Positions 11,717 to 23,291 of a stretch of DNA of 64,000 nucleotides are shown one piece after another. The notes under the pieces were generated by a model. The model was not told the DNA's origin, ran no database searches, and was given only the letters and a program-made list of their open reading frames with translations. The position numbers and the translations under genes are program-made. Source of the stretch: Krasilnikovozyma curviuscula (Eukaryota; Basidiomycota; Tremellomycetes; Cystofilobasidiales; Mrakiaceae); NCBI GenBank assembly GCA_014825775.1, contig MVAQ01000101.1:1-64000 (forward strand). Reading direction: 5' to 3'. Each line of letters opens with the position of its first letter. The first letter of the stretch is position 1.

Positions 11717-13636
11717 ATGGATGAAGCCACGAAATTATTGTCAAAATGGAAGCTCGACCAGAAGAAGTCCTTTGTTCGTCTCTATTCTACTGCTGCTCAA
11801 TTCTAGACCTACCCTCGCGTCCCTAAATAAGTTCTTGCTTTTTCTTTCTCAGATGACTTACCGAATCCTCTCTCGAAAGCTTGGGGTCAATGTAGATGAA
11901 GCTAAAAAGTCTATCCGAATCTTTCTGCTAGTTTGAGGTTGCCAATCGCTGACTAGGTGGATATTTTGACCATTGCAGAGCTCTTGAAGCGTTCGCGAAG
12001 AAGAATCCTGAATTGGAAGCAACATACGTCGTCTCAGGTACCTTAATCCCATCACCAGAACCTTCGGAACCTCAGTCGAGTCAAATGGAAGGTGACGAGG
12101 ACGAGGTGGACCTGAAAAGAAACGAGGTTATCGTGAAAAGGGCTGTCTTTCACTGTCGCGCTGATGATGTCGAAAGTGAGCAACCAGCTTCACAGCCCAG
12201 CCAGGAATCATACTGATGAAGGTTTTCTCTGTGATAAGATAAAACTGCTCTGTTGAAGAAAGATGGCTTCAACAAACACATCTACACTCTGGCTCAAGCC
12301 CACATGGCAGTGGGTGTAATTTCCTCAATAAGAGCAGAGATTTTCTCACTTACACCTCTCTTGATATGCAGGACTCCACGGTTATCTTCCCAGAGATCCA
12401 ATCTCTCAGATCAGCTGTAAACTTCTACAATCCACCTGTCTACGGAACCACCACCACCGACGGAATCACCAAGCGAGTCGGCAAAGCCCCTCGAGCTGCG
12501 ACCAAATCTGCTGCTATCCACGCTGCCTTCGCACCCAAGCTAAATGTCGAAGAAAAAAAGAAGGTAGAGGATAAGAAACCTAGCACTTCTGGAAAATTGA
12601 GCTTCGACTATTTCTCGAAACCCAAGAAGGAAGATGTCAACAAGGTTGAGGTAAGCTCTGATTGGCCTAGTTTCTTGATTGTAAAGTGCAGCAAATACTG
12701 ACACCATTTGTAGAAACCATCGCCTCCTCCTGTCAAAGCGAAGAAAGCTGAATCTTCACCAAAGAAATCGGACAAGAAAGCGCCAGTCGATAATTTCGAC
12801 AATGACGACGACGACGACGTCAAGCCACCCCTTCCCATACCAAAGAAGGGGGCGAATAATGATTTAAGGAACATTTTTGATGAGGATAATGAGAATGATG
12901 CGCCCGTTGTGAAGCCTACCAAGAAATCAACTGGTGGGTTTCGCATGCGTTTGTTGTTTGGTGGACTGCTCGTTTTGACCGGTCTCATGTGTGTCTCTTT
13001 TCTCTAGGCACCAAACGCAAATCGACTGCCAACAATGACGCTGAAGATTCTAACGAAGAAACATCAACTAAAGCGAGTGGTTCTTCAAGTAAGCCAGTCA
13101 TGAAGAAGGCGAAGTCGAAATCACCAGAGAAGGAAGATGAACCTCTGCGGCTGAAAGGCGAACGAAATTCAGATGGGAAGGTAAAGAAGACGCGTCGTGT
13201 CACGAAGTCAACCATGGGTTTCGACGCGAAGGGCTACATGGTCACAATTGATGTCAGCGAAGATGAGGAATACTTTTGTATGTTCTCCTTTCCTTTGTTA
13301 GCAAGGAATGTCTCTCAGATGATTGGTTATCGATAACTGATACGTTTGGTTGATTCGTTTGGATACTTCTCTCTAGCTGATACCTCCGACATAATTCCAT
13401 CCAAGAAATCAAAACCAAAGCCGAAGTCACGAATCAAGTCAGAATCACCTGAGGCCGAAGATTCGCCCAAGAAACAAGAACCTGAACGTCCAAAACAGGT
13501 TGTTGACAACTTCACGGAACATAAAGCTTCCGAAATTGCTCCAGGTGGCAGTAGGAGTAGCGCTGCACCAAAGAAGAAGGTTGTCGGAAAGGGCGGCCAA
13601 CAAGGCATCGCTGGTTTCTTCAAACCAAAGGCATAG
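11717..13636 (+). CDS. CDC27: DNA polymerase delta subunit 3 (Cdc27/POLD3/Pol32 type)
   Basis: Accessory subunit that links polymerase delta to PCNA during lagging-strand synthesis and break-induced replication. About 490 residues. The N-terminal winged-helix part reads TYRILSRKLGVNVDEAKK, then ALEAFAKKNPELEATYVVSG, followed after an intron by LKKDGFNKHIYTLAQA. The middle is lysine-, proline- and acid-rich and disordered, with an SFDYFSKPKKE patch. The conserved TRRVTKST...GYMVTIDVSEDEEYFSDTSD stretch precedes the end. The last residues, QQGIAGFF followed by KPKA, are a textbook PIP box (Q-x-x-I-x-x-F-F) at the C-terminus. The start at 11717 encodes MDEATKLLSKWKLDQKKSF. The first two introns need donors GTTCGT and GTCTAT, both weak, to keep the family motif in frame. 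Confidence 0.9.
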
Positions 13637-14036
13637 AGAAGAAACCTTCTATTCGAGCGTTTTGTTTTTGTATGATGACGACATTTTGACGGAAACAATT
13701 CTTTTCCTCTTGTTGTTCGACCAACAGGCCCAAGCGACGCGAGGAAAGCACTGCTGTCGGTTTCACTATCTGACTTTTATACTCGTGGCTTGTGGCTTCC
13801 CCTAAATTTTTAACGTTGGCTGTGAGCTCTTTCAGCTTGGCGGGAGCTGGCAGTCGGCCTGCTAAAGGAGTTTCTACCGCTCGATCGCGTCGGAGTTCTT
13901 GACGCTGCTGCGTATAGTGCTGCTGTCCAACAATGGGTCTAGTAACCCAGGTTCTTCTCTAACTACAGCGTTCAAAATCCTGTTGCCTGCTCGTTGGTTT
14001 CCATTCCCACTTCTGTCTTTCATTCCATTCCTGGTG
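13637..14036. other. Intergenic / untranslated leaders
   Basis: 400 bases between two same-strand genes. Only short frames; no supported feature. Confidence 0.45.
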
Positions 14037-17000
14037 ATGGCTAGCTCAGTCGCTGGTTCAATGTTGAAGCAGCTTCCCACCGTACCCAGCCCACGGGAGT
14101 GAGCGCCTCCACTCTTTAATCCTTGTACATTGCCTGCTATCCTAATCTTCTCCGCTTTCCTAGTCGGGATTTATATGAGTCTTTGCTGATGAGTCGAGCA
14201 GCTACACCACATCACCTTCGTCCTGACTCATCCCAACGAAGTCACGGGAGACCGCAAAGAGAAGTCAACGACGGCTTTTATGCTGATACCATAGTTTCTT
14301 ATCGTACAGGTAGAACTGGAGGAGGAGAAACCTACCTTGAAGAAAAGCCAACCGATTGGGGCTCAAGCATGGGAGGATTCGAACAGGAATTTCGCAGTGG
14401 GGTCATCGGAGAGCGGGTGGAAGATGGAGTCGAAAGTATAGCAGACTATGAGGGCGAAAGACTTTCCAATGCTGAGGTTGGAACTGGACAGGGGCAACAT
14501 TCCCTGAAGAAATTTAGAAAAGAGGGCGGGTTCGGCGCGGCTTCTAGGTTTGGAGTCGACAAGGGTTTGTGAGTGTTCACTCCACGGTTTTATCTTGGGT
14601 TCCTCTCTGACTATCAGAATTCTCTTTTTATAGTTCTGCAATGGAGAAGATGCGGTTAGTGCTGGAAAGAGAGGAGGAAACGCAGAAAGAGAAAGTATGT
14701 CTCGAATCTATTGTTATCGTTGATGCAGGAAGATTTTTACGAGTTATATTTCTCAGGCTACCTTTCCTATCACTAAATTTACTCTCGTTCAGCAATCTCA
14801 GATTGCCAGTGGCCTGATGGGTCAGCTAAGAGAAGCACAAAGCAGGTTGTTCGCAACTCAGCTCCACCTTCAAATCATCCAAACTCAAGCTCACAAGTCA
14901 TCTTTGGAAGCTGCTGAGTGTAAAATAGAGCTGCAAAGTGAGAGAGAGAGGAAGATGGAATTGGAGCTGGCCATACAAGAAGAGAAGAGGGAGCGGAAGA
15001 AGATTGAAGCCGCAGAAAAGGAAACTCGACGGAGATTAGGAAAGTACAGCGAGGAGCTGAATTTGAGAGATGCGCGAGCCGAAGCACGAGCTCAGGGATT
15101 GAAAGAAGGTCTTGAAGCTGCCAGAAGAGACGTAGTGTGGCAGAGAGAGATACTTGCTGGAGCTACAGGTGCGAAGCAGCCGGAACCAGCGCCTTTGGCC
15201 ATTAGTAATGAACCGGCTTCACCATCGCCTTCAACTTTTTCCCAAACTCATGTGCCTAATGGATTTGTTCCTCTACCGCAACCTCAGCCGCAACCTCATT
15301 CTCCATCAATTGCTCTCAATAACGTCCCACCGCAACCGGCTGCTCAATATTCCCAACCATCTCCTCAACCGCTTTTACCACCACCAGTCAAAGCCTCTAC
15401 TCCCACCCCTGTCCCAGCACCAACCGCTCCAGCGATTGTTCAAGTACCCCCTAACATTACCAACGGTCAAAATGGTGTCGTCTACATTCCGTACGTTCCT
15501 GCTGGGGCTCAAGACCACAGCGGCCCACCTCCCGCATTCAACGTGCGACCACTCCCAGTACCTCCCAGGCCAACGAGTACTCTCCAACCAGAAAATTTCA
15601 TCCAGCCTTCAACCCGTGCGCATCGGTCTCCAATACCTCCCCCACAAGAACTTCCTATTTTCTCACCTTCTCCAACAGCTGCTCCCATTCTTGAACTAAC
15701 CCCACCCGGTGATTATCCTACTGCACAACAGCTCAAAGAAGGGTATCGCCAACGTCAACGCCAGCCCCCTAAATCAACCTCAACTGCTAATCCCGCTACA
15801 GCAACCTCTGTCAAAAAAGCCAAATCACCCGCTGAAGATATCAACTTTGACATCTTTCAAAAAAAGCCGCTCAAGAGCCCAACTCCTGTTGGAAATATCA
15901 GTATCAATGATCAAGGACACCATCATCGGTCTGGATCCATCGCTCGTGCCAGTTCATTGGTTGGAAGACGCGTGAGGGAAGGAATCGTGGACGATCGATA
16001 CCCCGTGTTCCCCCCCTCAACAGCAGCACCATCTATCGCAGCATCACATCTCCGTCACGAACACCCCACAAAGCTAGGAAGGACACGAACGCACGACGAT
16101 CGACCACCGCCTCAAATTCCAAAAAATGGCCTTAGCCATGACTATGAAAAAGACCATGGCAAGCTCAGGTTGACCAAAGAAGTTCGGGATCAAGATTTAC
16201 CACCGTCGGAAGACTCGTACAGCTATCGTGCTGGCAGATCTATCAACACCAGAGCTAGAAGCAATACAACTCCTGGCGGTCCCCGTGATGTACTAGGTTC
16301 GCCCTTCTCGCTCAAATCGCAACAACACCAACGCCACGGTCGACTACCCTCTTCAAGTCGTTATAGTCCCAGCACTAGGCCATCTCCTCTAGTTCAACAT
16401 CTGAACCTGACCATGAACACAAAGTCGGGAGACGTTGAGGAGGATCGCGTCAGGGGTGCTGCTAGGAGCAGAACCGGAAGCTCTGGAATACCATCAGTTG
16501 GCGAGATGCCGCAGAAACCAGTTTTGGTAGGATATCCATTATTTCTTTCAAGACTTGTCTGTCTCTGTCTCACTTAATTGTTTCTGCTTAGTCTACTACT
16601 AGTCTCCATGGCTCTAATCGTCCAGGCTCTCACCGTCCGCTCTCCAAATCTGGGAGTAAAGCTACAGGCCGCGTTGGTCTCTCTGATCCTTACGACCAGT
16701 ACCGTGCTGATATTGAAATTGAAACCAAGAGCATATATCCTGCTTCTCGCTCTCAGACTATGTATCAGGGACCAGGGATGTCAACGCTGGAGAGCAGCTT
16801 AGGCTTGACCGGAATAGATCGCTCTCTGTCTCGTCCCGTGAGTTCTTAACTTGGTTCTTTCAACTGATGAAATACCTGTGTATCAGACTCATTCAACTCT
16901 CTGCTGTGTCTCAAGTCAAGTCAGAGAAAGGGGGCTCCAAAAGCTGGTTCTCGAGGCGACCAACATACACGAAAACCATCGATTGGGGCTCAAAATAATA

Positions 17001-18360
17001 TAAGAACACCCAGTCCTCAACCAGCACAACCTCAAGAAAGAAGTCCCACTCACGATATTCCTGCCATCCTGCCTTTGGAGGACACCCTCTCCGCAGCCAC
17101 TCGAGTACCTCTGCCACCATCTCGCGCAGCTACGACTCACGTCCCATCAAGAGCACCATCTCCATCTTCATTTCCGACTTCACATCACAAACCTGTTTCA
17201 TCTACAAGATCTCATATATCTCGCCAAATTCATCACACAAACGTTCGTAGAGCGGAATCTGTCAGATCTGTATCACCCCAGCACCCATCACCAGATACCG
17301 CTTCAATGATGCTACCCCTGCGAACAAAATCCTCAGCATCTAGAAATTCTCGGGCATCTCTCACACCACACCACGCTCCCCTTCCTCTTAGTCGTCCTGT
17401 CTCCCAGTCTGAGTCAGATCCTCAGCAAATTACACGACAGCATGCAGCAATTGGGAGCGTGGGTGGCATCACACCTCGCAGTAAGTGGTTACCGATAAGC
17501 AGAGCTCCATCTGACACGGATCCCTCGGGTCGCTCAACCCCTTCTGGAACCGTCAAACCTTACAGTATCAAGTCTTACGGTCAACCACCTCCTGTACACC
17601 CAACTGTAACAAGACCACCAATTCTCGATATTCATCCATCTAACATCGATGCTCAATTTGCCAGACCAGTGGCCTGGTCTCGAAGAGTAGCGCCATCAGC
17701 CAGACCACAGTTCGGACCTCCTGCAACACAGGCAGTCCTGCCGACTCCTCTTCAAAAAAGACCTCCTTCAGTACAACTTGCAGCACCAATATCGATCCCT
17801 CCTCCTGTGCCTCCGAAAGATGGTCAGTTTTCCAGTCATACTCGTCAACAATCAACCGACACCTTCTTCACGGCTAAATCGCAACAACCTCAACGAACTG
17901 ATCCTCCCTATGCCAGATCGACAGACAACAGATCTGCGTATGTTGAAACTGTTGACTCTGAGGATAGTCAACATTTTGTTGGAGATGATTGGGAAAGAAG
18001 GAAGGGCATCGGCAAATCTCCAGTAGCCCAGCCTGTGCAGCTGCCCGCGGTGTCATCCGTATTTAAGGGTAGAGTCACCCACCCTACTAGACCCTCAGGG
18101 TCTAATGCTGGTTCCAACAGAAGTCTCAGAAGGGACAACCGCCCTCCCACCTTACACGGACGTGGGACTGTCGAGTCGACGTAAGTACTGTTTTGCTTGG
18201 CGGGTCAAAGGCGTCCATACGGCTCGGGGGGCACACTGACGTCGAATATTATCTTCTTAAAAGCATAGAGGAGGTAGAGAATGAGTCTAGTGGTAGGTCT
18301 ATGAGCCACCGGCCTTCAGACGAAACGCTGAGGAAAAGAAGGGGTCCTGTGTCGGGTTGA
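14037..18360 (+). CDS. Large disordered coiled-coil protein, unknown function
   Basis: Not recognised as a named family. About 1,280 residues from several exons. The ATG at 14037 (MASSVAGSMLKQLP) splices in phase to RDLYESLLMSRAATPHHLRPD; an internal ATG at 14189 is an alternative. The N-terminal part is acidic and glycine-rich. From 14817 a strong coiled coil runs for about 110 residues, rich in Glu, Lys, Arg and Ala (LREAQSRLFATQLHLQ through KEGLEAARRDVVWQRE). The rest is proline-, serine- and glutamine-rich with PxxP runs and basic patches, ending KRRGPVSG at 18358-18360. Such a layout is common in cell-cortex, septin-ring or polarity scaffolds of fungi, but that is inference. It converges with the Sla1 gene, 229 bases apart. 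Confidence 0.75.
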
Positions 18361-18589
18361 GAGCTGCTGGTGAAGCATTTTCGTTCCTTGCTTGCAATAC
18401 TTTCTTTGAGTACAGTTATAGCTTTCATGTGGTCCATATGATGAAGAGACTTTCCTGTACTCGCACTTGTATGCGTATACACTCGCCTTGCACCGTGCTG
18501 CAAATGGAAGCATACGATCAAATAGGTCTCGTCATCGTTGGTTTAAGTGTAAATAGTCATTCAAAAGTCGGGCCCAAAAAGATGTGGCT

Positions 18590-21500
18590 CTAGTATCCAC
18601 GGTAAGGTTGCTGCTGCTGACCCATGTAACCAGTCTGTTGTGGTTGCATGAACTTATGTTGCAAAATAACGGTCAAGGATGTCGATCTTAGATCCTCGAT
18701 TGAATGCGGGACGGGAAGGAAATAAAAGGGGCTTACCTGCTGCTGCTGGCCATACTGAGGTTGCATGAAGCCAGTTTGTTGAGGGTTTAACGCAAAGCCA
18801 GTGACTTGAGGGCGCAGAGCGTCGTACTTTTGCTCCGCTTGGGGAGCTTTGGAGGCATCTGCGAATCCAGGGTTCTTCATCGAAGCAAATACGTTGGTAG
18901 GATTGAACTGAGACCCATTAGATGGCTGCTGAGCTTGGTATCCAGTTTGATCTGAAGGAAAGTGCACATCGTTAGATAATGACTGAAAGGCTGTCATAGA
19001 GCAAACCAGCGAACCACACTCACTCGGTTGGAGGTAAGAGCTCGTGTTTTGAGGTAGACTGTATCCAGTCATCTGTGGTTGTTGGAAAGACGGCATTGGA
19101 GGAGCTTGCTGATTGCCAAAACCAGTGTTAGTAAATCCACCAAATCCTGTCTGTTGTGGGGCGAGGAAGCCAGTTTGCTGTGGTTGTTGATATCCACCTG
19201 AGAAACCAGTCTGTTGGGGCATCACCAGCTGCTGTTGAGGCTGTTGCTGCTGTGATTGTTGAGGGGTATAAGTGGGTATGAATTGACCGACACCGGTGTT
19301 GGTTGGGATCAATGGTGTCAACAACGACTGATTAGCTGGAACAGGTGCAAGAGGGCCACGAGGAGCGGATTGTTGGAATGCTCCTGTTTGCTGGGCTGTC
19401 AAGAGCTGGCCCATGTTAGCGTTGGAGCCAGAATAGCCCAAGCCGTTGTGGAAGCTCTGTGGCGGAGGGGTGGAGATGCCGGGAGATGGGAAAGGAGAGT
19501 TTCCTGAACTCAACGAACCCATGGAAAGATTGCTCATTCCGGTTTGCATCTGTTGGATTGGAGCAGATGGTGGGCGATTGAGCCCCAGAGAGGCAATGTA
19601 ATCAAATGAGCTGGAAGATTGTGAGGCTGAAGGCGCAGCGGAGGAGGATCTTGGAACCGTCGTGGGCGTTGAAAGTGAATCAGCCAATGAGAAAGCCGCT
19701 GGAGCTGGAGGGGCAGCTGGTGCGGGAGGAGGAGCTGGTGGAGGATTCGTTGAACTTGGTCGAGGGGTCCATGCATCATCGTCGAATCCACTGGCAGCAG
19801 GAGCCGATGAGACAGGATTTTTTTGAACTGGTGATGATACGACTGGAGGAGGGGAAGGTGACCTCACTGGAGGAGTTGCAATACGAGGAGCGAGCTTCTC
19901 GGTTGCATTGACAATGCTGGCTGGATCGACGGCATCAGATTGAGTTGCAGACCTTTCAGGACGACCTCTCCTCGTGTTGTTCTTCAGAACTCCACCTGGA
20001 GCGGTGAAAAGACCAGGGCTGGAGCTCGAACCTCTATCGGGAACGCCATTCTCTAAATCCTTCTGGAGTTGCCGAGCGTACGCCTCATCTGAAGCGATTT
20101 GACTCTTTGCGTTTTTGGTTGCTCCAGTATTAAACTTGGCTTGGATAGCCTTCCTCACTCTGATGACGTCTCCCTCACGCAAGCCCAAGGATCGCAAAGT
20201 AGCAGACTCGATGTCGGGGAGGATACTCTCGTCAATCTTGTCTCTCTCAAACGCATTGGCGTATCGAGTGCAGTCATCCATGTCACAACCAGCGTTGAGG
20301 AAGAATTCGAACCAGTCGATGGTTGGTCCCTTCTTGGGTGGAGCCTGACGAGGAGCTGGAGCTGGGGAAGACCTTGAAGAAGACCTCGTCTCTGATCGAC
20401 TGGCGCTGGCAGATGGTCTTGATGCTTGGACCTTTGCTAACGGAACATCATCGTCGTATATAGGTCGAGCAGGTTGTTTACCGGTGACACGGTCAATATA
20501 ATCGACATCTTCAGTTGACATTTTCTCGAGGGGAACCTCGATAACGACACCGTTGAGTTTGTGAAGACGGATCTTTCCAGCTTTGAATCCAAGAAATTCT
20601 GCTTCGACCTTGAATTGGCCAGACTTGTCGTGCCATATTCTTGTCTTGCCTTCAGTGGGACCTATCGGCATAATGAGTTTGTCAGCGGATGTCAGCGGAA
20701 ACTGTCAGATAGAAGGAGGCATTACTCACGCGGCTTTCCAGAAGAAGAGCTGGCAGCTCCTTGAGGACGGTCTGGCAGCCCTCTTCCTTTGGGGGCTTGG
20801 ATACGCTGAGCTGCAGCGACATCACTAGCTGATGGACGTTGACGGACTTGCGGTGGCGGCTCCGGAGCTGGCACTTGACGTCTAGCTTCCTCGCGTCTAA
20901 CACAGAGTAGATCATAACTTCAGTGAGCCAGGAGCAGACACTGGAAGAGTAGTTTCAGACACAGAACATACCTTCGAGCTTCTTCTTCTTTTCTAGTCCT
21001 TTCTTGTTCTCTTCGACGTTTTCTTTCTTCATTCTCTCTAGCCCTAGACTCCTCTGCAGCTATTCTCTCAGATTCAGCACGGATCGCAGCAGCCTGTGCA
21101 GCAGCAGCAGCAGCTTCTTCTTCTTCTTGGATGCGAGCGGCTTCTTCAGCTCGGAGCCTCTCGTCCTCTCCATCGTCTTCTGGCTCTTCAACTTCAGTAG
21201 ATCGGAGCTAGAATAAAAATACAAAGTGATTTCAGCAGCTGGTTGAATGAATTGATGGAAATAGACGTACCTCAACATATTGAGCAGGAACGACACCTTC
21301 GACACCGTGAGCGTTTCTACACTTCCACCAGTCCTCGGCACCATCTTCTCTATCTAGAACAACGAGTTCTTCTCCTTCTTTGACACTCAACTCATCATCG
21401 CCCTGAGCTTCAAAATCATACATGGCAACTGCAAGTTCTCCGCCCGAAGCAGCAGCAGGTCCAGTGGGTGAAGTTGGACTAGCAGCCCATCTGACCGCTT

Positions 21501-23002
21501 TGGGAGGAGACTCAACAGGTGCAGTTTCTTCTTCCTCAGCGTAAGAAGGCTCACTGCCTCCATTCGACATGGCCAAAGCACCGCCAGAGATAGATTTCGA
21601 ACTGCGAAGTTTGGCAACAATTGCTTCACAATCATCTTTTGATCCGGCAAGGAAGTTGATGGCCAAGGGTTTAGTTGAGATCAGGAGAGAGAAGTTTTTG
21701 GCATCTTGAGACACTGAGGTCAAGGTGGAGATCGGGTATTGTTGGATGGCACTCTGCAGATGTTGCGGGAAAGAAATGGGCATATGTCTCAGCTTTGGTG
21801 GATAAACTGGCAAGTTTGAGCCCAAACATACCTTGTCAGATTCACTGGCAAAAAATATAGCACCATTTCCAACTCCCAACGTTCCCTTCTTCTTCTTACG
21901 TCCTTCCAACTCCTACCGGTTGAGGTGAAACGTGGCCATCAGTCACCATACCTGATTACAAATGGGAGTGGAATGAACGCCTTACAGATACAACCCAGGT
22001 CTCAACAGAGTCTGATTTTGCCTTCGCCTTTGACGCAGCTACCAGTTCGGAAGGATCCACGTAGGTCGAGCCCGGGGTTGAAGACATTGGTAAAGCAGCA
22101 TCCTGACGAACATAAAAAGTATGAATAAATAAGGACTGAGAGGAAAGTTCTGGGAGAGCTACTCACGACCTCCGGAGCAGCTGCAAATCCGTCCGTTGCC
22201 GTTCCTTCCTCTGCTTGAATGTAGCTGGTGGGAACAAAACCCAATACAGCACCACCTTCTACCTTGACCATGGTCCAGTCACCATCCGTTTCGTAGACTA
22301 AAAGTACATCGTCTTCGCCTATCGATAGTTCTTCTTCGTTTGTAGCCTCGTATCCATAGATGGCCCGAGCACTGTGGAGAGGTTCAATCTATTTCACAGC
22401 GAACGCAGGTATGAGGAGTCAGTCACCGCCAAACCAGCAACTCTCAATCAACTACATCAGCAAGGGAGATAGCAGAACAAGTGACATTGACGACAGAAAG
22501 CGAATCCTGTGCAGTTGTCGTAGTCGTACCGCCGCGATCACCCAGAGAGCGAGAGAATGGGACTGACCTCTTCGAGATAGTTGCTAGGGACCAAACCTAC
22601 AGTGCCCGCTTCACCATTGGGAGAACTCTTGGTTCGAGCTTTCCACCAGCTGCGAGTCAGAGATTGAAGAGGGAGGAGGAGAGAAGTCAGCGCTTCAGCT
22701 TCTCATTCGAAAATGGCCGGACAGCTCTGCGTCCACCACCCATGCGTTCCCAAGCGTAACCAAGTGAGGACACTCACGCATCGTCCTCTTTATCTATAAC
22801 ATAAACTATCTGATCCTCAGTCAGAGCGAGCTCTTCAGCATCTGTAGCAGCCTGAGGAATGTCATCAAAACGGACGAGAGCAACAGGGGAAGGACCCGTC
22901 ATCGCCCTAGTCAGCTTACTGCAATGAGAGAGAAGTCTAAGAGAAAGCCCTTACATAGTCGTAGAGTGCCTTTGCTACAGCTTTAACTGAAAGCTCAGCC
23001 AT
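18590..23002 (-). CDS. SLA1: Sla1-like endocytic adaptor
   Basis: Cortical actin-patch adaptor that couples cargo, clathrin coat and Las17/WASP in endocytosis. About 1,180 residues. In order: SH3-1 (KALYDY near 22960 to GLVPSNYLEE near 22570), SH3-2 (ARAIYGYEATNEEELSIGED to GFVPTSYIQ, 22380-22220), SH3-3 (AVAMYDFEAQGDDELSVKEG to GVVPAQYVE, 21430-21270), a Glu/Ala/Arg coiled region (21180-20990), the SHD1 cargo-binding domain (TRIWHDKSGQFKVEAEFLGF, 20650-20480), the SAM-like SHD2 domain (DWFEFFLNAGCDMDDCTRYA, 20310-20110) and a Gln/Pro-rich tail with QxTG repeats. The ATG at 23002 starts MAELSVKAVAKALYDY. The first intron must close at an AAG acceptor to restore SH3-1. The tail repeats are the kind of site Ark1/Prk1 kinases phosphorylate in yeast Sla1. 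Confidence 0.93.
18620..19405 (-). repeat. QxTG repeat tail of the Sla1-like protein
   Basis: The C-terminal coding region repeats a short unit based on QQTGF or QQTGY at least eight times (for example MPQQTGFSGG, APQQTGFGG, NPQQTGFMQP, PQQTGYMGQ), often preceded by Leu or Met. It matches the L-x-x-Q-x-T-G kinase sites of yeast Sla1 and Pan1. Two introns interrupt it. Confidence 0.8.
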
Positions 23003-23291
23003 TTCCTATCAGGCTTCTTTGCTTTGATAGGGATTTGAACGAGGAGGAAGCAGAGGTGATTCGAGATGGAACGACGCCCCGAAATGCGAGCGGGTGTGGC
23101 CAAAAAAAAGGTAACCGCCTTCGTTTCAGTCAACAAACTTGCAGACAAAGGCAATGATACAAAAGCAACAAGTCGCACTATCGTTCAGTAAGGTAAATTG
23201 TTGATGAGACTTCCGACCACATGCGACCACGAAGGTCATAGTTCAAATATGTTGTCCAGATTTCGAGGCAAGTCACACACACACCTATATC

